DNA of 24,517 nucleotides from Prevotella sp. UBA3294 (GTDB lineage Bacteria > Bacteroidota > Bacteroidia > Bacteroidales > Bacteroidaceae). Positions 16,471 to 24,517 of this stretch are shown here, in pieces. Every line of letters starts with the position of its first letter. Position 1 is the stretch's first letter. The notes below the pieces were generated by a model, which saw nothing but the letters and a program-made list of their open reading frames with translations, searched no databases and was not told the DNA's origin. The position numbers and the translations under genes are program-made. The DNA is taken from positions 336 through 24,852 of the forward strand of contig DETG01000046.1 of NCBI GenBank assembly GCA_002361535.1. Reading direction: 5' to 3'.

Positions 16471-16510
16471 GGATGAAAACGCCCTTTTCGACACACAAAA
16501 ACCATGTTTT

Positions 16511-16568
16511 CAGACCCTAAAAAGGCCGTTCCCAGCGTCTAAAAACGGCCATTTGGAGCTAACGCTCC
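16511..16568. other. Inverted array-A core followed by two hairpins
   Basis: CAGACCCTA at 16511-16519 is the reverse complement of the last array-A core. A hairpin follows with stem GGCCGTT (16524-16530) and AACGGCC (16544-16550) around a 13-nt loop. A second has stem GGAGC (16555-16559) and GCTCC (16564-16568) with a TAAC loop. Confidence 0.65.
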
Positions 16569-16584
16569 TATTTTCAGCACTTTA

Positions 16585-16664
16585 GCAAACCTCGTCAGAA
16601 TCGCTTCTTTGCGACCAACCGTACATTTTTTCGTAATGAAGCGATTCTCAGCGAGTAGTTTGTC
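16585..16664. repeat. Large imperfect inverted repeat (about 30 bp arms)
   Basis: The left arm 16585-16614 and the right arm 16631-16664 are complementary with a few mismatches and bulges around a 16-nt loop. The core is a perfect 11-bp pair, AGAATCGCTTC (16597-16607) with GAAGCGATTCT (16638-16648). Outer blocks CAAAC and CTCG and the inner CGA are also paired. It is too long and unsupported by a T-tract to be a simple terminator. Confidence 0.75.
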
Positions 16665-16833
16665 AGAATATTTCAGTACTGTTCGATCAATTGTTATGAC
16701 CTGTATTTCTCCGTGAATATTTTACAGAGCACGGTCAGACAATCCAGGCGCTAATCACTGCGGTACCCCAAAGAGAAAGACAAAGACACGGATGATTCTG
16801 AGAAACATGTAAGGTGCTTTCAAAAAATAGTCG

Positions 16834-16841
16834 TATCTTTG
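16834..16841 (+). promoter_or_regulatory. -7 box of priA, very close to the start codon
   Basis: TATCTTTG matches TAnnTTTG and ends only 4 nt before the ATG at 16846. The transcript would start at or within a few bases of the ATG, giving a leaderless or nearly leaderless mRNA. No good -33 element is visible. Confidence 0.5.
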
Positions 16842-16845
16842 CACC

Positions 16846-19137
16846 ATGAAATATGTCGATGTGATCTTACCCCTGCCTTTGGAGGGATTCTTCACCTACG
16901 CCGTCCCCGAGGGGATGGAGGAGCAGGTGGGTTTCGGGGTGCGCGTGGTGATCCCGTTGGGCAAGAGCAAGAAGTATGTAGCCATGACCGTGAGGTGTCA
17001 TGGTGAGAAGCCCGACTTTGCCGTGCGGGAGATCCTGCAGGTGATCGACCGTCAGCCTGTGATGATCCCTTTGCAGCTGCGACTCTGGCAGTGGATCGCC
17101 GACTATTACCTCTCACCCATCGGTGAGGTGTATAACGCGGCACTGCCACAAGGCTTGAAGGTGCTCGATGGCTATAAGCCGAAGATGGAGCTGTATGTGG
17201 GACTGGGTGAGAAATTCCGCAGCGAGCGTGCCTTGCATGTGGCTTTGGACATGTTGGCACGTGCCTCCAAGCAGCAGAAGGTGTTTATCGACTTCTTACA
17301 GCTGTCACACTGGGATGAAACAGAAGGGAACGGCGTGGAAGCATCGGTGGCTGAGGTGACACGCGACGAACTGATGAACTACTCCCATTGTACTGCGGCC
17401 ATCTTGAAGCAGCTCACAGACAAAGGCTTTCTGATGGTTTATGAGAAAGAGGTGGGACGACTGAATTTCGGAGGTGAGCCTCACATCGAGAATATCAAGA
17501 AACTGAATGAAGCCCAACAGGAGGCGTATAACCAGATCCTGTTCCAGTTCCTGAACAAGAATGTGGTACTGCTCCATGGGGTTACCTCCAGTGGGAAGAC
17601 AGAGATCTATATCCATCTCATCAAACAGGCACTGGAACGGAAGGAACAGGTGCTCTACCTGTTGCCGGAGATCGCACTGACGGTACAGATGCGGGAGCGC
17701 CTGCAACGGGTGTTCGGCAACCGTCTGGGCATTTACCACTCTAAATACAGTGATGCCGAACGGGTGGAGATCTGGAAGAAACAGCTGTCGGCGAACCCCT
17801 ATGACGTGATCCTTGGAGCACGTTCGGCGGTGTTCCTGCCTTTCCAGCGGTTAGGACTGGTGATCGTGGACGAGGAGCATGAGAATTCGTTCAAGCAGCA
17901 GGAGCCGATGCCCCGTTATCATGCCCGTAACACAGCCATCATGTTGGCTCATCTCGCCGCCTCGTCGTCACCGCTGTCACCCAAGGTGCTGTTAGGCACC
18001 GCCACCCCCTCGATGGAGAGCTACTATAATGCGACGAAGGGAAAATATGGACTGGTGACGTTAGACAAACGCTATCAGGATATCCAACTGCCGGAAATCC
18101 AGGTGGTGGATATCCGCGACCTGCAACGGCGGAAGATGATGAACGGACCGTTTTCTCCCCACCTGTTAGCGAGCATCCGCAAGGCCCTGGAGGCTGGCGA
18201 GCAGGTGATCCTCTTCCAGAACCGTCGCGGCTTCGCTCCGATGATCGAGTGCAAGGTCTGCGGATGGGTTCCCCATTGTCAGCATTGTGATGTCTCTCTC
18301 ACATACCATAAGAATTTAGGACAACTCACCTGTCACTACTGCGGCTATACCTATCAGGTGCCAACAGCCTGTCCGAACTGTGGGAACACAAACCTGACGG
18401 GACGGGGATTCGGTACGGAGAAGATAGAAGACCAGATCATGGAGATCTTCCCGGAGGCGCGGGTGGCGAGAATGGATCTGGATACGACACGGACGCGGAA
18501 TGCCTACGAACGACTGATCAATGACTTCGCTGCGGGACGTACCCATATCCTCATCGGTACGCAGATGATCAGCAAAGGGCTCGACTTCGACCGTGTGTCG
18601 GTGGTGGGGATCCTCAATGCCGACTCGATGCTGAACTATCCCGATTTCCGTGCCTACGAACAGGCCTACATGATGATGGCACAGGTGGCAGGCAGGGCAG
18701 GCCGGAAAGGAAAACGCGGACTGGTGATCCTGCAGACGAAGAGTCCGCAGCTGCCGGTCATCCAACAGGTGGTACGTAACGATTATATGGCGTTCTTCAA
18801 TGATCTGCTCGAAGAACGTCTTGCCTTCCGCTATCCCCCTTATTATCATCTGGTGTACGTGTTCCTGAAGCACCGCTATGAACAGGTGGCGAACACGGCA
18901 GGCATCGAGATGGGGAGCCGTCTGCGTCAGTGGTTAGGCGATCGTGTGTTAGGACCTGACAAGCCTGCCATCGCCAAGGTGAAATCCATGCATATCCGCA
19001 AACTCGTGCTGAAATTGGAGAACGGGATAGACATGAAAAAAGTGCGTGAGTGCCTGCGTTTTGCCCAGGAGCAAATGACGCAAGACTCACGCTACAATTC
19101 TCTGCAAATCTATTACGATGTGGATCCTCTGTCTTAA
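16846..19137 (+). CDS. priA: Primosomal replication-restart helicase PriA
   Basis: This 763-residue 3'-5' superfamily 2 helicase recognises stalled forks and loads the replicative helicase. Domains in order: an N-terminal DNA-binding region (about 1-105), winged-helix linker, helicase with Walker A GVTSSGKT (245-252), DEEH (342-345) and GTATPS (384-389), then eight zinc-binding cysteines (Cys469, 472, 478, 481, 496, 499, 509, 512) inserted in the second helicase lobe, which carries IGTQMISKGLDF and QVAGRAGR. All motifs are intact and the length is normal for the family. The start is the ATG at 16846. The gene appears monocistronic: repeats lie upstream, and the convergent outer-membrane gene ends 15 bp after its stop. 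Confidence 0.97.
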   Translation: MKYVDVILPLPLEGFFTYAVPEGMEEQVGFGVRVVIPLGKSKKYVAMTVRCHGEKPDFAVREILQVIDRQPVMIPLQLRLWQWIADYYLSPIGEVYNAALPQGLKVLDGYKPKMELYVGLGEKFRSERALHVALDMLARASKQQKVFIDFLQLSHWDETEGNGVEASVAEVTRDELMNYSHCTAAILKQLTDKGFLMVYEKEVGRLNFGGEPHIENIKKLNEAQQEAYNQILFQFLNKNVVLLHGVTSSGKTEIYIHLIKQALERKEQVLYLLPEIALTVQMRERLQRVFGNRLGIYHSKYSDAERVEIWKKQLSANPYDVILGARSAVFLPFQRLGLVIVDEEHENSFKQQEPMPRYHARNTAIMLAHLAASSSPLSPKVLLGTATPSMESYYNATKGKYGLVTLDKRYQDIQLPEIQVVDIRDLQRRKMMNGPFSPHLLASIRKALEAGEQVILFQNRRGFAPMIECKVCGWVPHCQHCDVSLTYHKNLGQLTCHYCGYTYQVPTACPNCGNTNLTGRGFGTEKIEDQIMEIFPEARVARMDLDTTRTRNAYERLINDFAAGRTHILIGTQMISKGLDFDRVSVVGILNADSMLNYPDFRAYEQAYMMMAQVAGRAGRKGKRGLVILQTKSPQLPVIQQVVRNDYMAFFNDLLEERLAFRYPPYYHLVYVFLKHRYEQVANTAGIEMGSRLRQWLGDRVLGPDKPAIAKVKSMHIRKLVLKLENGIDMKKVRECLRFAQEQMTQDSRYNSLQIYYDVDPLS

Positions 19138-19152
19138 CTCTTCACTCTTCAC

Positions 19153-20685
19153 TTATAAGTCAATATCCAATCCTACACCGAGCACTTTGTTGGTACGGGT
19201 GAAGTCGTTGTGTGTGGTACTGTTGGTGGCAACAGGTTTCACATCCTGCTTATAGTGGTCGTAGTTAGTCTGGAAATAGGCTACGTTCAGCTTCATCTTC
19301 TTGCTGATCTTGTAAGCCAGTCCTACACCGAAGGAGTAGCTGCTCACCACGAACGACATATCGTTCATATATTCATCAGACAATCCGTAGTTGGTCTTCT
19401 GCACACCTCCGCTCACCGTGAGTTTGTCGGTGACATCCCATTCGGCGCCGCCGTTGACCTCCCAGGTGTTACCATCGAGCTTCTTCTCCTCATGGTTGTA
19501 CCAGTGAGCCGACTTGTCGAAGAAAAGGTGATAGCCGGCATTGATGCGCACATTGGGTACTGCCGTCCACTGTACACCGGCGGTGAGCAGGGCAGGCTGA
19601 TCCTCAGGGACCTCACTGCCATCGCGGAACTTGTTGACGGCTTCGATCTGGTGAGCCTCCTTCACAGTGGAGCTGTTCTCCATGCGGATACGCGTCTTGA
19701 ACTCATATTTGGCTGCGAAGTTGAAGTTACCAGTCTTATAGTCGATACCGATAATCGGGGCGATGCCCAGACCGCTCTGGTCTGACATCAGGCTCACCCC
19801 TTCACGATAGATATCCAAGGTCTGCAGGCGCTGCTGCGTTCCTTCCAGCTGAGCCTTGGCAGCCGTGGCGGCAGAGAGTTTCTCTGTGAGCTCACCCGGA
19901 ACGGGGGCTCCTGCTGCCTGATACTGGGCGATGCCGGCTTCTAACTGACTGATTCCGGCAGTATATTGGGCAATACCTCCGGCAATGGTCACATTGGCCT
20001 TGTCGAGGAAATCACCGAAGGGAACGGCTCCTGCTGCCGTATTCACCTTGATGTCACTGAGACGGGCTTTGTAGGATGCCGTGCCATAGAGCAGACGGGC
20101 ACCTCCATAGACAGAGAGGTTGTCGGTGATCTTGTAGGCGGCACCTAACGTGAAGCCGAAATAGAACTGACGGCCACGCATGTATCCGTTCACATCGTAG
20201 CCGGTGGCTCCTAACGGCTGCAACTGCTTGGCAATGGCACCCACGGCACTCTCGAATGAACCGATACCATCGGCAAACTCACATTTTCCACCGCCGCCGG
20301 TGACACCGAAGTTACCTTGCAGACTCCATTTCCCGAAGTTATAGGCAGCCTGGATGGAGGGGATCACAGGAGCGAAGGCATCACCCTTGAACTTCTTCGT
20401 GGTGGCACCGTTGTTGTTCATGCCCAAGGCAAAGTCGGGATTCGTGGTCAGAATGGTACGGGTCTGGAACGCCATCTGCCAGTTCAACGACAGATGCCAG
20501 CCGTTATCGAGGAAAGCAACACCTGCGGGGTTGCTGTAGACACCGTCGATTCCTATGGCTGCATCGCGTGCCATGGTACGGTTGAATGCTACGTTCTGAT
20601 TGGTGTTAGTAAGGATTCCGCCTGCCCAAAGGTGGCAAGCAGATGTCATCATGAAAACAATGCTGACAAATTTTAATTTGTTCAT
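19153..20685 (-). CDS. FadL/OmpP1-family outer-membrane protein with helical insertion
   Basis: This is a 510-residue outer-membrane beta-barrel of the FadL/OmpP1/TodX family, which passes hydrophobic compounds through the outer membrane. A signal peptide (NKLKFVSIVFMMTSACHLWA, cleavage near 21) is followed by an N-terminal hatch-like region with the conserved GVYSNPAGVAFLDNG (48-62). Alternating aromatic strands follow, ending in an aliphatic/acidic terminus (GLDIDL). Residues about 221-292 are a low-complexity Ala/Gln-rich insert with three consecutive 7-residue repeats (GIAQYTA, GISQLEA, GIAQYQA at 237-257), predicted helical. I chose the ATG at 20683-20685 because the -7 box at 20713-20720 lies just upstream; a TTG at 20715 would fall inside it. 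The substrate is unknown. Confidence 0.88.
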   Translation of the reverse strand: MNKLKFVSIVFMMTSACHLWAGGILTNTNQNVAFNRTMARDAAIGIDGVYSNPAGVAFLDNGWHLSLNWQMAFQTRTILTTNPDFALGMNNNGATTKKFKGDAFAPVIPSIQAAYNFGKWSLQGNFGVTGGGGKCEFADGIGSFESAVGAIAKQLQPLGATGYDVNGYMRGRQFYFGFTLGAAYKITDNLSVYGGARLLYGTASYKARLSDIKVNTAAGAVPFGDFLDKANVTIAGGIAQYTAGISQLEAGIAQYQAAGAPVPGELTEKLSAATAAKAQLEGTQQRLQTLDIYREGVSLMSDQSGLGIAPIIGIDYKTGNFNFAAKYEFKTRIRMENSSTVKEAHQIEAVNKFRDGSEVPEDQPALLTAGVQWTAVPNVRINAGYHLFFDKSAHWYNHEEKKLDGNTWEVNGGAEWDVTDKLTVSGGVQKTNYGLSDEYMNDMSFVVSSYSFGVGLAYKISKKMKLNVAYFQTNYDHYKQDVKPVATNSTTHNDFTRTNKVLGVGLDIDL

Positions 20686-20712
20686 CTTAAATACTTTTAA
20701 ATTTCTTGGCTG

Positions 20713-20720
20713 CAAAGTTA
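20713..20720 (-). promoter_or_regulatory. -7 box of the FadL-family gene
   Basis: TAACTTTG on the minus strand matches TAnnTTTG, 27 bp upstream of the ATG at 20685. The -33 region is weak. A 12-bp palindrome lies about 38 bp further upstream (20759-20770). Confidence 0.5.
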
Positions 20721-20758
20721 TCTATATTGTTCTGAATTTCCTGTAATCGCACACAATT

Positions 20759-20770
20759 ATTAACGTTAAT
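20759..20770. promoter_or_regulatory. 12-bp perfect palindrome upstream of the FadL-family gene
   Basis: ATTAACGTTAAT is a perfect palindrome, centred about 48 bp upstream of the -7 box of the outer-membrane protein gene. The position would suit an activator or repressor site. The surrounding DNA is AT-rich, so chance is possible. Confidence 0.35.
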
Positions 20771-20801
20771 TAAACAACTGATCACCAAACAATGCACAAA
20801 A

Positions 20802-20841
20802 CAAAAGAAATGTGCAAGAATAATCCTGCACATTTCTTTTG
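20802..20841 (-). terminator. Perfect 15-bp hairpin after the 7TM-HD gene
   Basis: CAAAAGAAATGTGCA (20802-20816) and its exact complement (20827-20841) flank a 10-nt loop, 67 bp beyond the stop of the HD gene. On the minus strand the hairpin ends in a T-rich tract (TTTCTTTTGTTTTG). The plus strand is also T-rich at its end, but no plus-strand gene precedes it. Confidence 0.75.
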
Positions 20842-20907
20842 ACCGGTTGGATATCCGTGTGTCTTTTTGTTAAAACATCTTCTTCCCTTGACGGACAAGA
20901 AACACCT

Positions 20908-22986
20908 TTACTTTTGTTTATTCGGTTCCTTCTCCTTTCCTTTCAGTTCAGGGTAGCTGATGCGGGTATGGTAGATGGTCTTCAGTCTGTCGATGAGTAC
21001 CTGCTTGGCTACGGTGATGTCGTGGAAGGTGATAGGGCAGTCGGTGAAGTACCCGTCGCTTACCTGATCGTCGATCAGCTTGTTCACTAAGTTGCTGATG
21101 CTTTCCTCCGTATATTCGGGCAGCGAGCGTGAGGCGGCCTCCACGGTATCTGCCATCATCAGGATGGCTTGTTCGCGGGTGAAGGGGTTCGGTCCGCTGT
21201 AGGAGAAGAGGCTCTCATCGACCTCCTCGTTGGGATGCTCGTTCTTGTAGGAAATGTAGAAGTATTTGGTCTTTCCCCTGCCGTGATGGGTGTTGATGAA
21301 CTCTTTGATGACAGCGGGCAGGTTGTATTTGTCGGCCAGCTTCAGTCCTTCGGTCACATGATTGATGATCACCTGTGCTGCCGACTTACGGTCCATCTTG
21401 TTCAATGGGTTCTTGCCTGCCTGATTTTCTGTGAAGAATGCTGGGTTCTGGATCTTTCCGATATCATGGTAGAGGGCACCCGTTCTCACTAACTGGGTCT
21501 TTGCCCCGATCTTGTCGGAGATGGCAGCTGCTAAGTTACCCACCATGATGGAATGCTGGAAGGTGCCGGGGGCCACCTCGCTCATCTTGCGCAGCAGGTC
21601 CTTGCTGGTGTTCGACAGCTCGATGAGGGTGACGTTCGAGATGAACCCGAATGCCTTCTCCACCACTAACATCAGCGGATAGGCAAAGAGAAGCATCACA
21701 CCGTTGGCGATGAAGTGTTTGTACATGCTGTGATCCATGGTGAGGATACTGTTGTCTTGCATGAGCTGCAGGGCGAAATAGATAGCGCTGCTGCCTGCCG
21801 TGACGAGAATGGCCGTCTTGAACAGCTGTGCCCGCTGTGAGAGCTCGCGCAGGGAGTAGATGGCCACCAAGCCTGCCACTAACTGGATGATGATGAACTC
21901 ATACTGGTATTTCACGGCGGCGGCACAGATAAGGATCATCACGACATGTGAGATGAAGGCCGTACGTGAGTCCATGAACACGCGGATGAAGATGGGGGCA
22001 ATGGCAAAAGGCAACACATACACGCTCAGTACGTTGTGCTCCATCATCAGGGAGACGAGGATGGGGAAGAGGGTGATGAGTGCATAGAGCATCATCAGAC
22101 TGCGTGGTTTCTCGAAATAGTCTTTGCGGAACAGGGAGATGTACATCGTAAAGAGGATCATCAGGATACTCACGAAGAGGGCCTGTCCGGCGATGGTGGA
22201 AGAGATCTCGCTGTTACTGGCACTGCGTCGTACCATCTCACGCTCTAAGCTGCTCAGCACACGGAAGGTGTGGTTGTCAACGATCTCACCACGGTCAATA
22301 ATCTTCTGCCCGGTGAGCACCATCCCACTGGCAATGGCAACACTGCTTAGCATGTCTGCCTTCTCCGTCTCACTGCGTTCCTTGTCATAGACGAGGTTCG
22401 GCACGAGATATTCGTTCAGGTTGCATTTCTGCAGGATCTGCCGTTGTGACCCTAACTTCTCGTCTTGGAACAGCTGCTCGTAGGCCGCCATGGTGGAGTA
22501 GATACAGTTGATCTGTGTACTGGTGGCTGACTTTCCATTGACCACCCTGATATAGCTGGTGGAGTCTTTGAAGTTCGTGGAGTAGTCTGACTGGTTCATG
22601 ATACCTGCCTGGTACAGGCGGTGAAGGCGGTCGATGATGGTCGTGATATAATCGTTCGAAAGTCCGGGAATACCTGCTTTGTATTTCTCATAGAACCGTG
22701 CCAGCTGGTTCTTCTCCACCTCCACCTTATAGTTATAGTACGGCTCGAAGAGACTGAGCAGACTGTCTTGCTCGGCCTTGATGCTCTCGTCGGTCTTGTA
22801 GATGGGAAAGTCGAAGTTGGCAATGAGTGAACCATACATCCACGGCTTCCCTACATCGTAGCGGAACTGGGGGCCACTGTTCCTCGGGAGGAACCACACG
22901 ATGATGACAACGGAGACGACAACCAACGTGGAGCGGGTGAGCAGATTGCGCCAATAGCGGTTTTCTGGGCTTGTGAATTTATTCAT
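20908..22986 (-). CDS. pgpH: 7TM-HD phosphodiesterase, PgpH-like (probable c-di-AMP hydrolase)
   Basis: This is a 692-residue membrane protein with one N-terminal transmembrane helix (about 20-36) and an extracytoplasmic 7TMR-HD domain (about 60-260). Seven membrane segments (about 265-455) are followed by a cytosolic HD domain. The HD metal ligands are visible: His478 (FQHSIMVGN), His507-Asp508 ([10 protein letters not shown]), His543 (INHVTEG), His567/568 (NTHHGRGKT) and Asp613 ([11 protein letters not shown]). In Listeria and other Firmicutes, PgpH of this architecture hydrolyses c-di-AMP, a messenger controlling potassium and osmotic balance. I chose the ATG at 22984-22986; a longer TTG reading from 23016 would start within the promoter. 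It is divergent from gltX. Architecture is certain; substrate is by family analogy. Confidence 0.92.
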   Translation of the reverse strand: MNKFTSPENRYWRNLLTRSTLVVVSVVIIVWFLPRNSGPQFRYDVGKPWMYGSLIANFDFPIYKTDESIKAEQDSLLSLFEPYYNYKVEVEKNQLARFYEKYKAGIPGLSNDYITTIIDRLHRLYQAGIMNQSDYSTNFKDSTSYIRVVNGKSATSTQINCIYSTMAAYEQLFQDEKLGSQRQILQKCNLNEYLVPNLVYDKERSETEKADMLSSVAIASGMVLTGQKIIDRGEIVDNHTFRVLSSLEREMVRRSASNSEISSTIAGQALFVSILMILFTMYISLFRKDYFEKPRSLMMLYALITLFPILVSLMMEHNVLSVYVLPFAIAPIFIRVFMDSRTAFISHVVMILICAAAVKYQYEFIIIQLVAGLVAIYSLRELSQRAQLFKTAILVTAGSSAIYFALQLMQDNSILTMDHSMYKHFIANGVMLLFAYPLMLVVEKAFGFISNVTLIELSNTSKDLLRKMSEVAPGTFQHSIMVGNLAAAISDKIGAKTQLVRTGALYHDIGKIQNPAFFTENQAGKNPLNKMDRKSAAQVIINHVTEGLKLADKYNLPAVIKEFINTHHGRGKTKYFYISYKNEHPNEEVDESLFSYSGPNPFTREQAILMMADTVEAASRSLPEYTEESISNLVNKLIDDQVSDGYFTDCPITFHDITVAKQVLIDRLKTIYHTRISYPELKGKEKEPNKQK

Positions 22987-23009
22987 TTTGTTCTTTTTCT
23001 TATCTTTCC

Positions 23010-23040
23010 TTTGCAAAAGTAATAAAAATAACTAACTTTG
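23010..23040 (+). promoter_or_regulatory. Near-consensus gltX promoter
   Basis: -33 TTTG (23010-23013), a 19-bp spacer, and -7 TAACTTTG (23033-23040). The ATG at 23061 is 20 bp downstream. It overlaps the promoter of the divergent HD gene. Confidence 0.65.
23014..23021 (-). promoter_or_regulatory. -7 box of the 7TM-HD gene
   Basis: TACTTTTG on the minus strand matches TAnnTTTG, 27 bp before the ATG at 22986. The nearest TTTG upstream (23045-23048) gives a long 23-bp spacer. It lies between the -33 and -7 boxes of the divergent gltX promoter. Confidence 0.5.
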
Positions 23041-23060
23041 CACCCAAAATTCAATATAAA

Positions 23061-24517
23061 ATGTCAGAAAGAAGAGTAAGAGTGCGTTTTGCGCCCAGTC
23101 CAACAGGCGCCTTGCATATCGGCGGAGTACGTACCGCCCTGTATAATTATCTGTTCGCACGTCAGCATCACGGTGACTTGGTGTTCCGTATCGAGGATAC
23201 CGACAGCAGCCGTTTCGTGCCTGGTGCCGAAGAGTATATCATCGAGTCGTTCCGCTGGTTAGGCATCAAGTTTGATGAGGGTGTCAGCTTCGGAGGCAAG
23301 TACGGTCCCTATCGTCAGAGTGAACGTCGTGCCATCTATAAGAAATATGTGGATCAGCTGCTCGACGACGGCAAGGCCTATATCGCTTTCGATACCCCGG
23401 AGGAGCTGGAGGCCAAACGTGCTGAGATCAAGAACTTCCAATACGATGCACATACCCGTGGAATGATGCGCAACTCACTGACACTCCCGACAGAGGAGAC
23501 AGAGCAGCTGATGGCCGATGGCAAGCAGTATGTGGTGCGCTTCAAGGTGGAGCCTGGTGAGGAGGTGCACGTTCACGACTTGATTCGCGGCGACGTGGTG
23601 ATCAAGAGCGATATCCTCGACGACAAGGTGCTTTACAAGAGTGCCGACGAACTGCCTACCTATCACTTGGCGAATATCGTTGACGACCACCTGATGGAGA
23701 TCAGTCATGTGATCCGTGGTGAGGAGTGGTTGCCCAGTGCTCCGTTGCACGTGCTGCTCTATAGGGCTTTCGGCTGGGAGGATACCATGCCGCAGTTTGC
23801 CCATCTGCCGCTGTTGCTGAAACCCGACGGCAAAGGAAAACTCTCTAAACGCGACGGTGACCGCTTGGGATTCCCCGTGTTCCCCTTGGAGTGGCACGAC
23901 CCGAAGACGGGCGAGGTGTCCAACGGCTTCCGTGAGCAGGGATATTTCCCTGAGGCGGTCATTAACTTCTTGGCACTGTTAGGATGGAATCCCGGCACTG
24001 AGCAGGAGATGTTCACTTTAGACGAACTGGTGGAACAGTTTGATATCTCCAAATGCTCGAAAGCCGGTGCACGGTTCGACTATCAGAAAGGAATCTGGTT
24101 CAACCATGAGTATATCCTGAAGAAGAGTGACGAGGAGATTGCCCAGCTCTTCGCTCCCATCGTGGGAGGCAACGGCGTAGAGGAGCCGATGGACCGGGTT
24201 CGCCAGGTGGTGCACATGATGAAGGATCGTGTGAACTTCGTCAAGGAGCTGTGGCCTCTCTGTTCGTTCTTCTTCATCCCGCCAACGGAGTATGACGAGA
24301 AGACGGTCAAGAAACGTTGGAAAGAGGATTCTCCCAAGGTGATGGGTGAACTGGCTGAGGTGCTCGAAGGCATCGACGATTTCTCTATCGAAGGACAGGA
24401 GCCGGTGGTCTTGGCCTGGGTGGAGAAGAAAGGGTATAAGTTAGGCGATGTGATGAATGCGTTCCGCTTGGCTCTCGTCGGTATCGGTAAGGGCCCCGGC
24501 ATGTTCGACATCTCTGC
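23061..24517 (+). CDS. gltX: Glutamyl-tRNA synthetase, truncated by the window edge
   Basis: This class I aminoacyl-tRNA synthetase charges tRNA-Glu in the cytosol. The first 485 codons are present and the gene runs off the right edge. The N-terminal catalytic motif is [22 protein letters not shown] (HIGH-type at 19-22), and the KMSKS-type loop reads [17 protein letters not shown]. In between are IEDTD, YRQSER and [12 protein letters not shown], all characteristic of GluRS. The anticodon-binding helical domain begins after [14 protein letters not shown]. The N-terminus ([16 protein letters not shown]) fits the ATG at 23061, which follows a near-consensus promoter. It is divergent from the PgpH-like gene. 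Confidence 0.97.
   Translation, partial: MSERRVRVRFAPSPTGALHIGGVRTALYNYLFARQHHGDLVFRIEDTDSSRFVPGAEEYIIESFRWLGIKFDEGVSFGGKYGPYRQSERRAIYKKYVDQLLDDGKAYIAFDTPEELEAKRAEIKNFQYDAHTRGMMRNSLTLPTEETEQLMADGKQYVVRFKVEPGEEVHVHDLIRGDVVIKSDILDDKVLYKSADELPTYHLANIVDDHLMEISHVIRGEEWLPSAPLHVLLYRAFGWEDTMPQFAHLPLLLKPDGKGKLSKRDGDRLGFPVFPLEWHDPKTGEVSNGFREQGYFPEAVINFLALLGWNPGTEQEMFTLDELVEQFDISKCSKAGARFDYQKGIWFNHEYILKKSDEEIAQLFAPIVGGNGVEEPMDRVRQVVHMMKDRVNFVKELWPLCSFFFIPPTEYDEKTVKKRWKEDSPKVMGELAEVLEGIDDFSIEGQEPVVLAWVEKKGYKLGDVMNAFRLALVGIGKGPGMFDIS

Noticed and set aside
15888..16498. Small ORFs (15888-16097 plus, 16028-16258 minus, 16298-16498 minus) as genes
   Set aside because: They run through repeats whose 22-bp period shifts frame, lack promoter-start coherence and resemble no protein I know.
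16678..16690. GTTCGATC as a tRNA T-loop
   Set aside because: Flanking bases do not form the T-stem, and no acceptor or anticodon arm is found around it.
18316..18873. 185-codon minus-strand ORF inside priA
   Set aside because: Antisense to the conserved helicase and zinc region; no independent support.
19210..19785. 191-codon plus-strand ORF inside the FadL-family gene
   Set aside because: Shadow frame; the minus-strand gene has a signal peptide, conserved family motif and promoter.

Overview
The window looks like ordinary chromosome from a Prevotella-like member of the Bacteroidales (phylum Bacteroidota). The evidence is indirect but consistent. Most transcription units are preceded by the Bacteroidota -7 box TAnnTTTG, in places with TTTG or TTG about 19-20 bp upstream. 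Shine-Dalgarno sequences are essentially absent. The gene content fits: meso-diaminopimelate dehydrogenase, a FadL/OmpP1-type outer-membrane protein, a 7TM-HD (PgpH-type) protein, and a dxs-trkA-trkH-manA run. I cannot name the species from sequence alone.

Layout. 1-2785 (minus): the 5' end of dnaK, then a Pif1-type helicase with HRDC and HTH_40-like C-terminal domains. 2945-3916 (minus): an EamA drug/metabolite exporter. 4025-5902 (plus): a two-gene unit of a compact SMC/ABC-type ATPase and a DUF4435 (Toprim-like) protein, the composition seen in PARIS/OLD-type defence systems. 5893-11615 (minus): a four-gene run dxs-trkA-trkH-manA (isoprenoid precursor synthesis, potassium uptake, mannose-6-phosphate isomerase). 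11742-13709 (plus): an exported bleomycin-hydrolase-family peptidase and a small helix-hairpin-helix (DUF4332) protein. 14078-14735 (minus): an MNT-HepT toxin-antitoxin pair. 14967-15866 (minus): ddh.

15867-16845 is a gene-free stretch of almost 1 kb with two different tandem arrays of exactly 22-bp period, inverted partial copies of both, and a large imperfect palindrome. 16846-19137 (plus): priA. 19153-20685 (minus): a FadL-family outer-membrane protein with an unusual helical insertion. 20908-22986 (minus): a PgpH-like 7TM-HD phosphodiesterase. 23061-end (plus): the 5' part of gltX, sharing a compact divergent promoter region with the HD gene.

How the genes may work together. TrkA carries two RCK_C domains, a class that includes known c-di-AMP targets, and the PgpH-like protein belongs to a family of c-di-AMP hydrolases, so potassium uptake and its second messenger may both be represented here. 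The ATPase/DUF4435 pair and the MNT-HepT pair are the two possible defence or stress modules. The most unusual unexplained signal is the 22-bp repeat and palindrome region upstream of priA.
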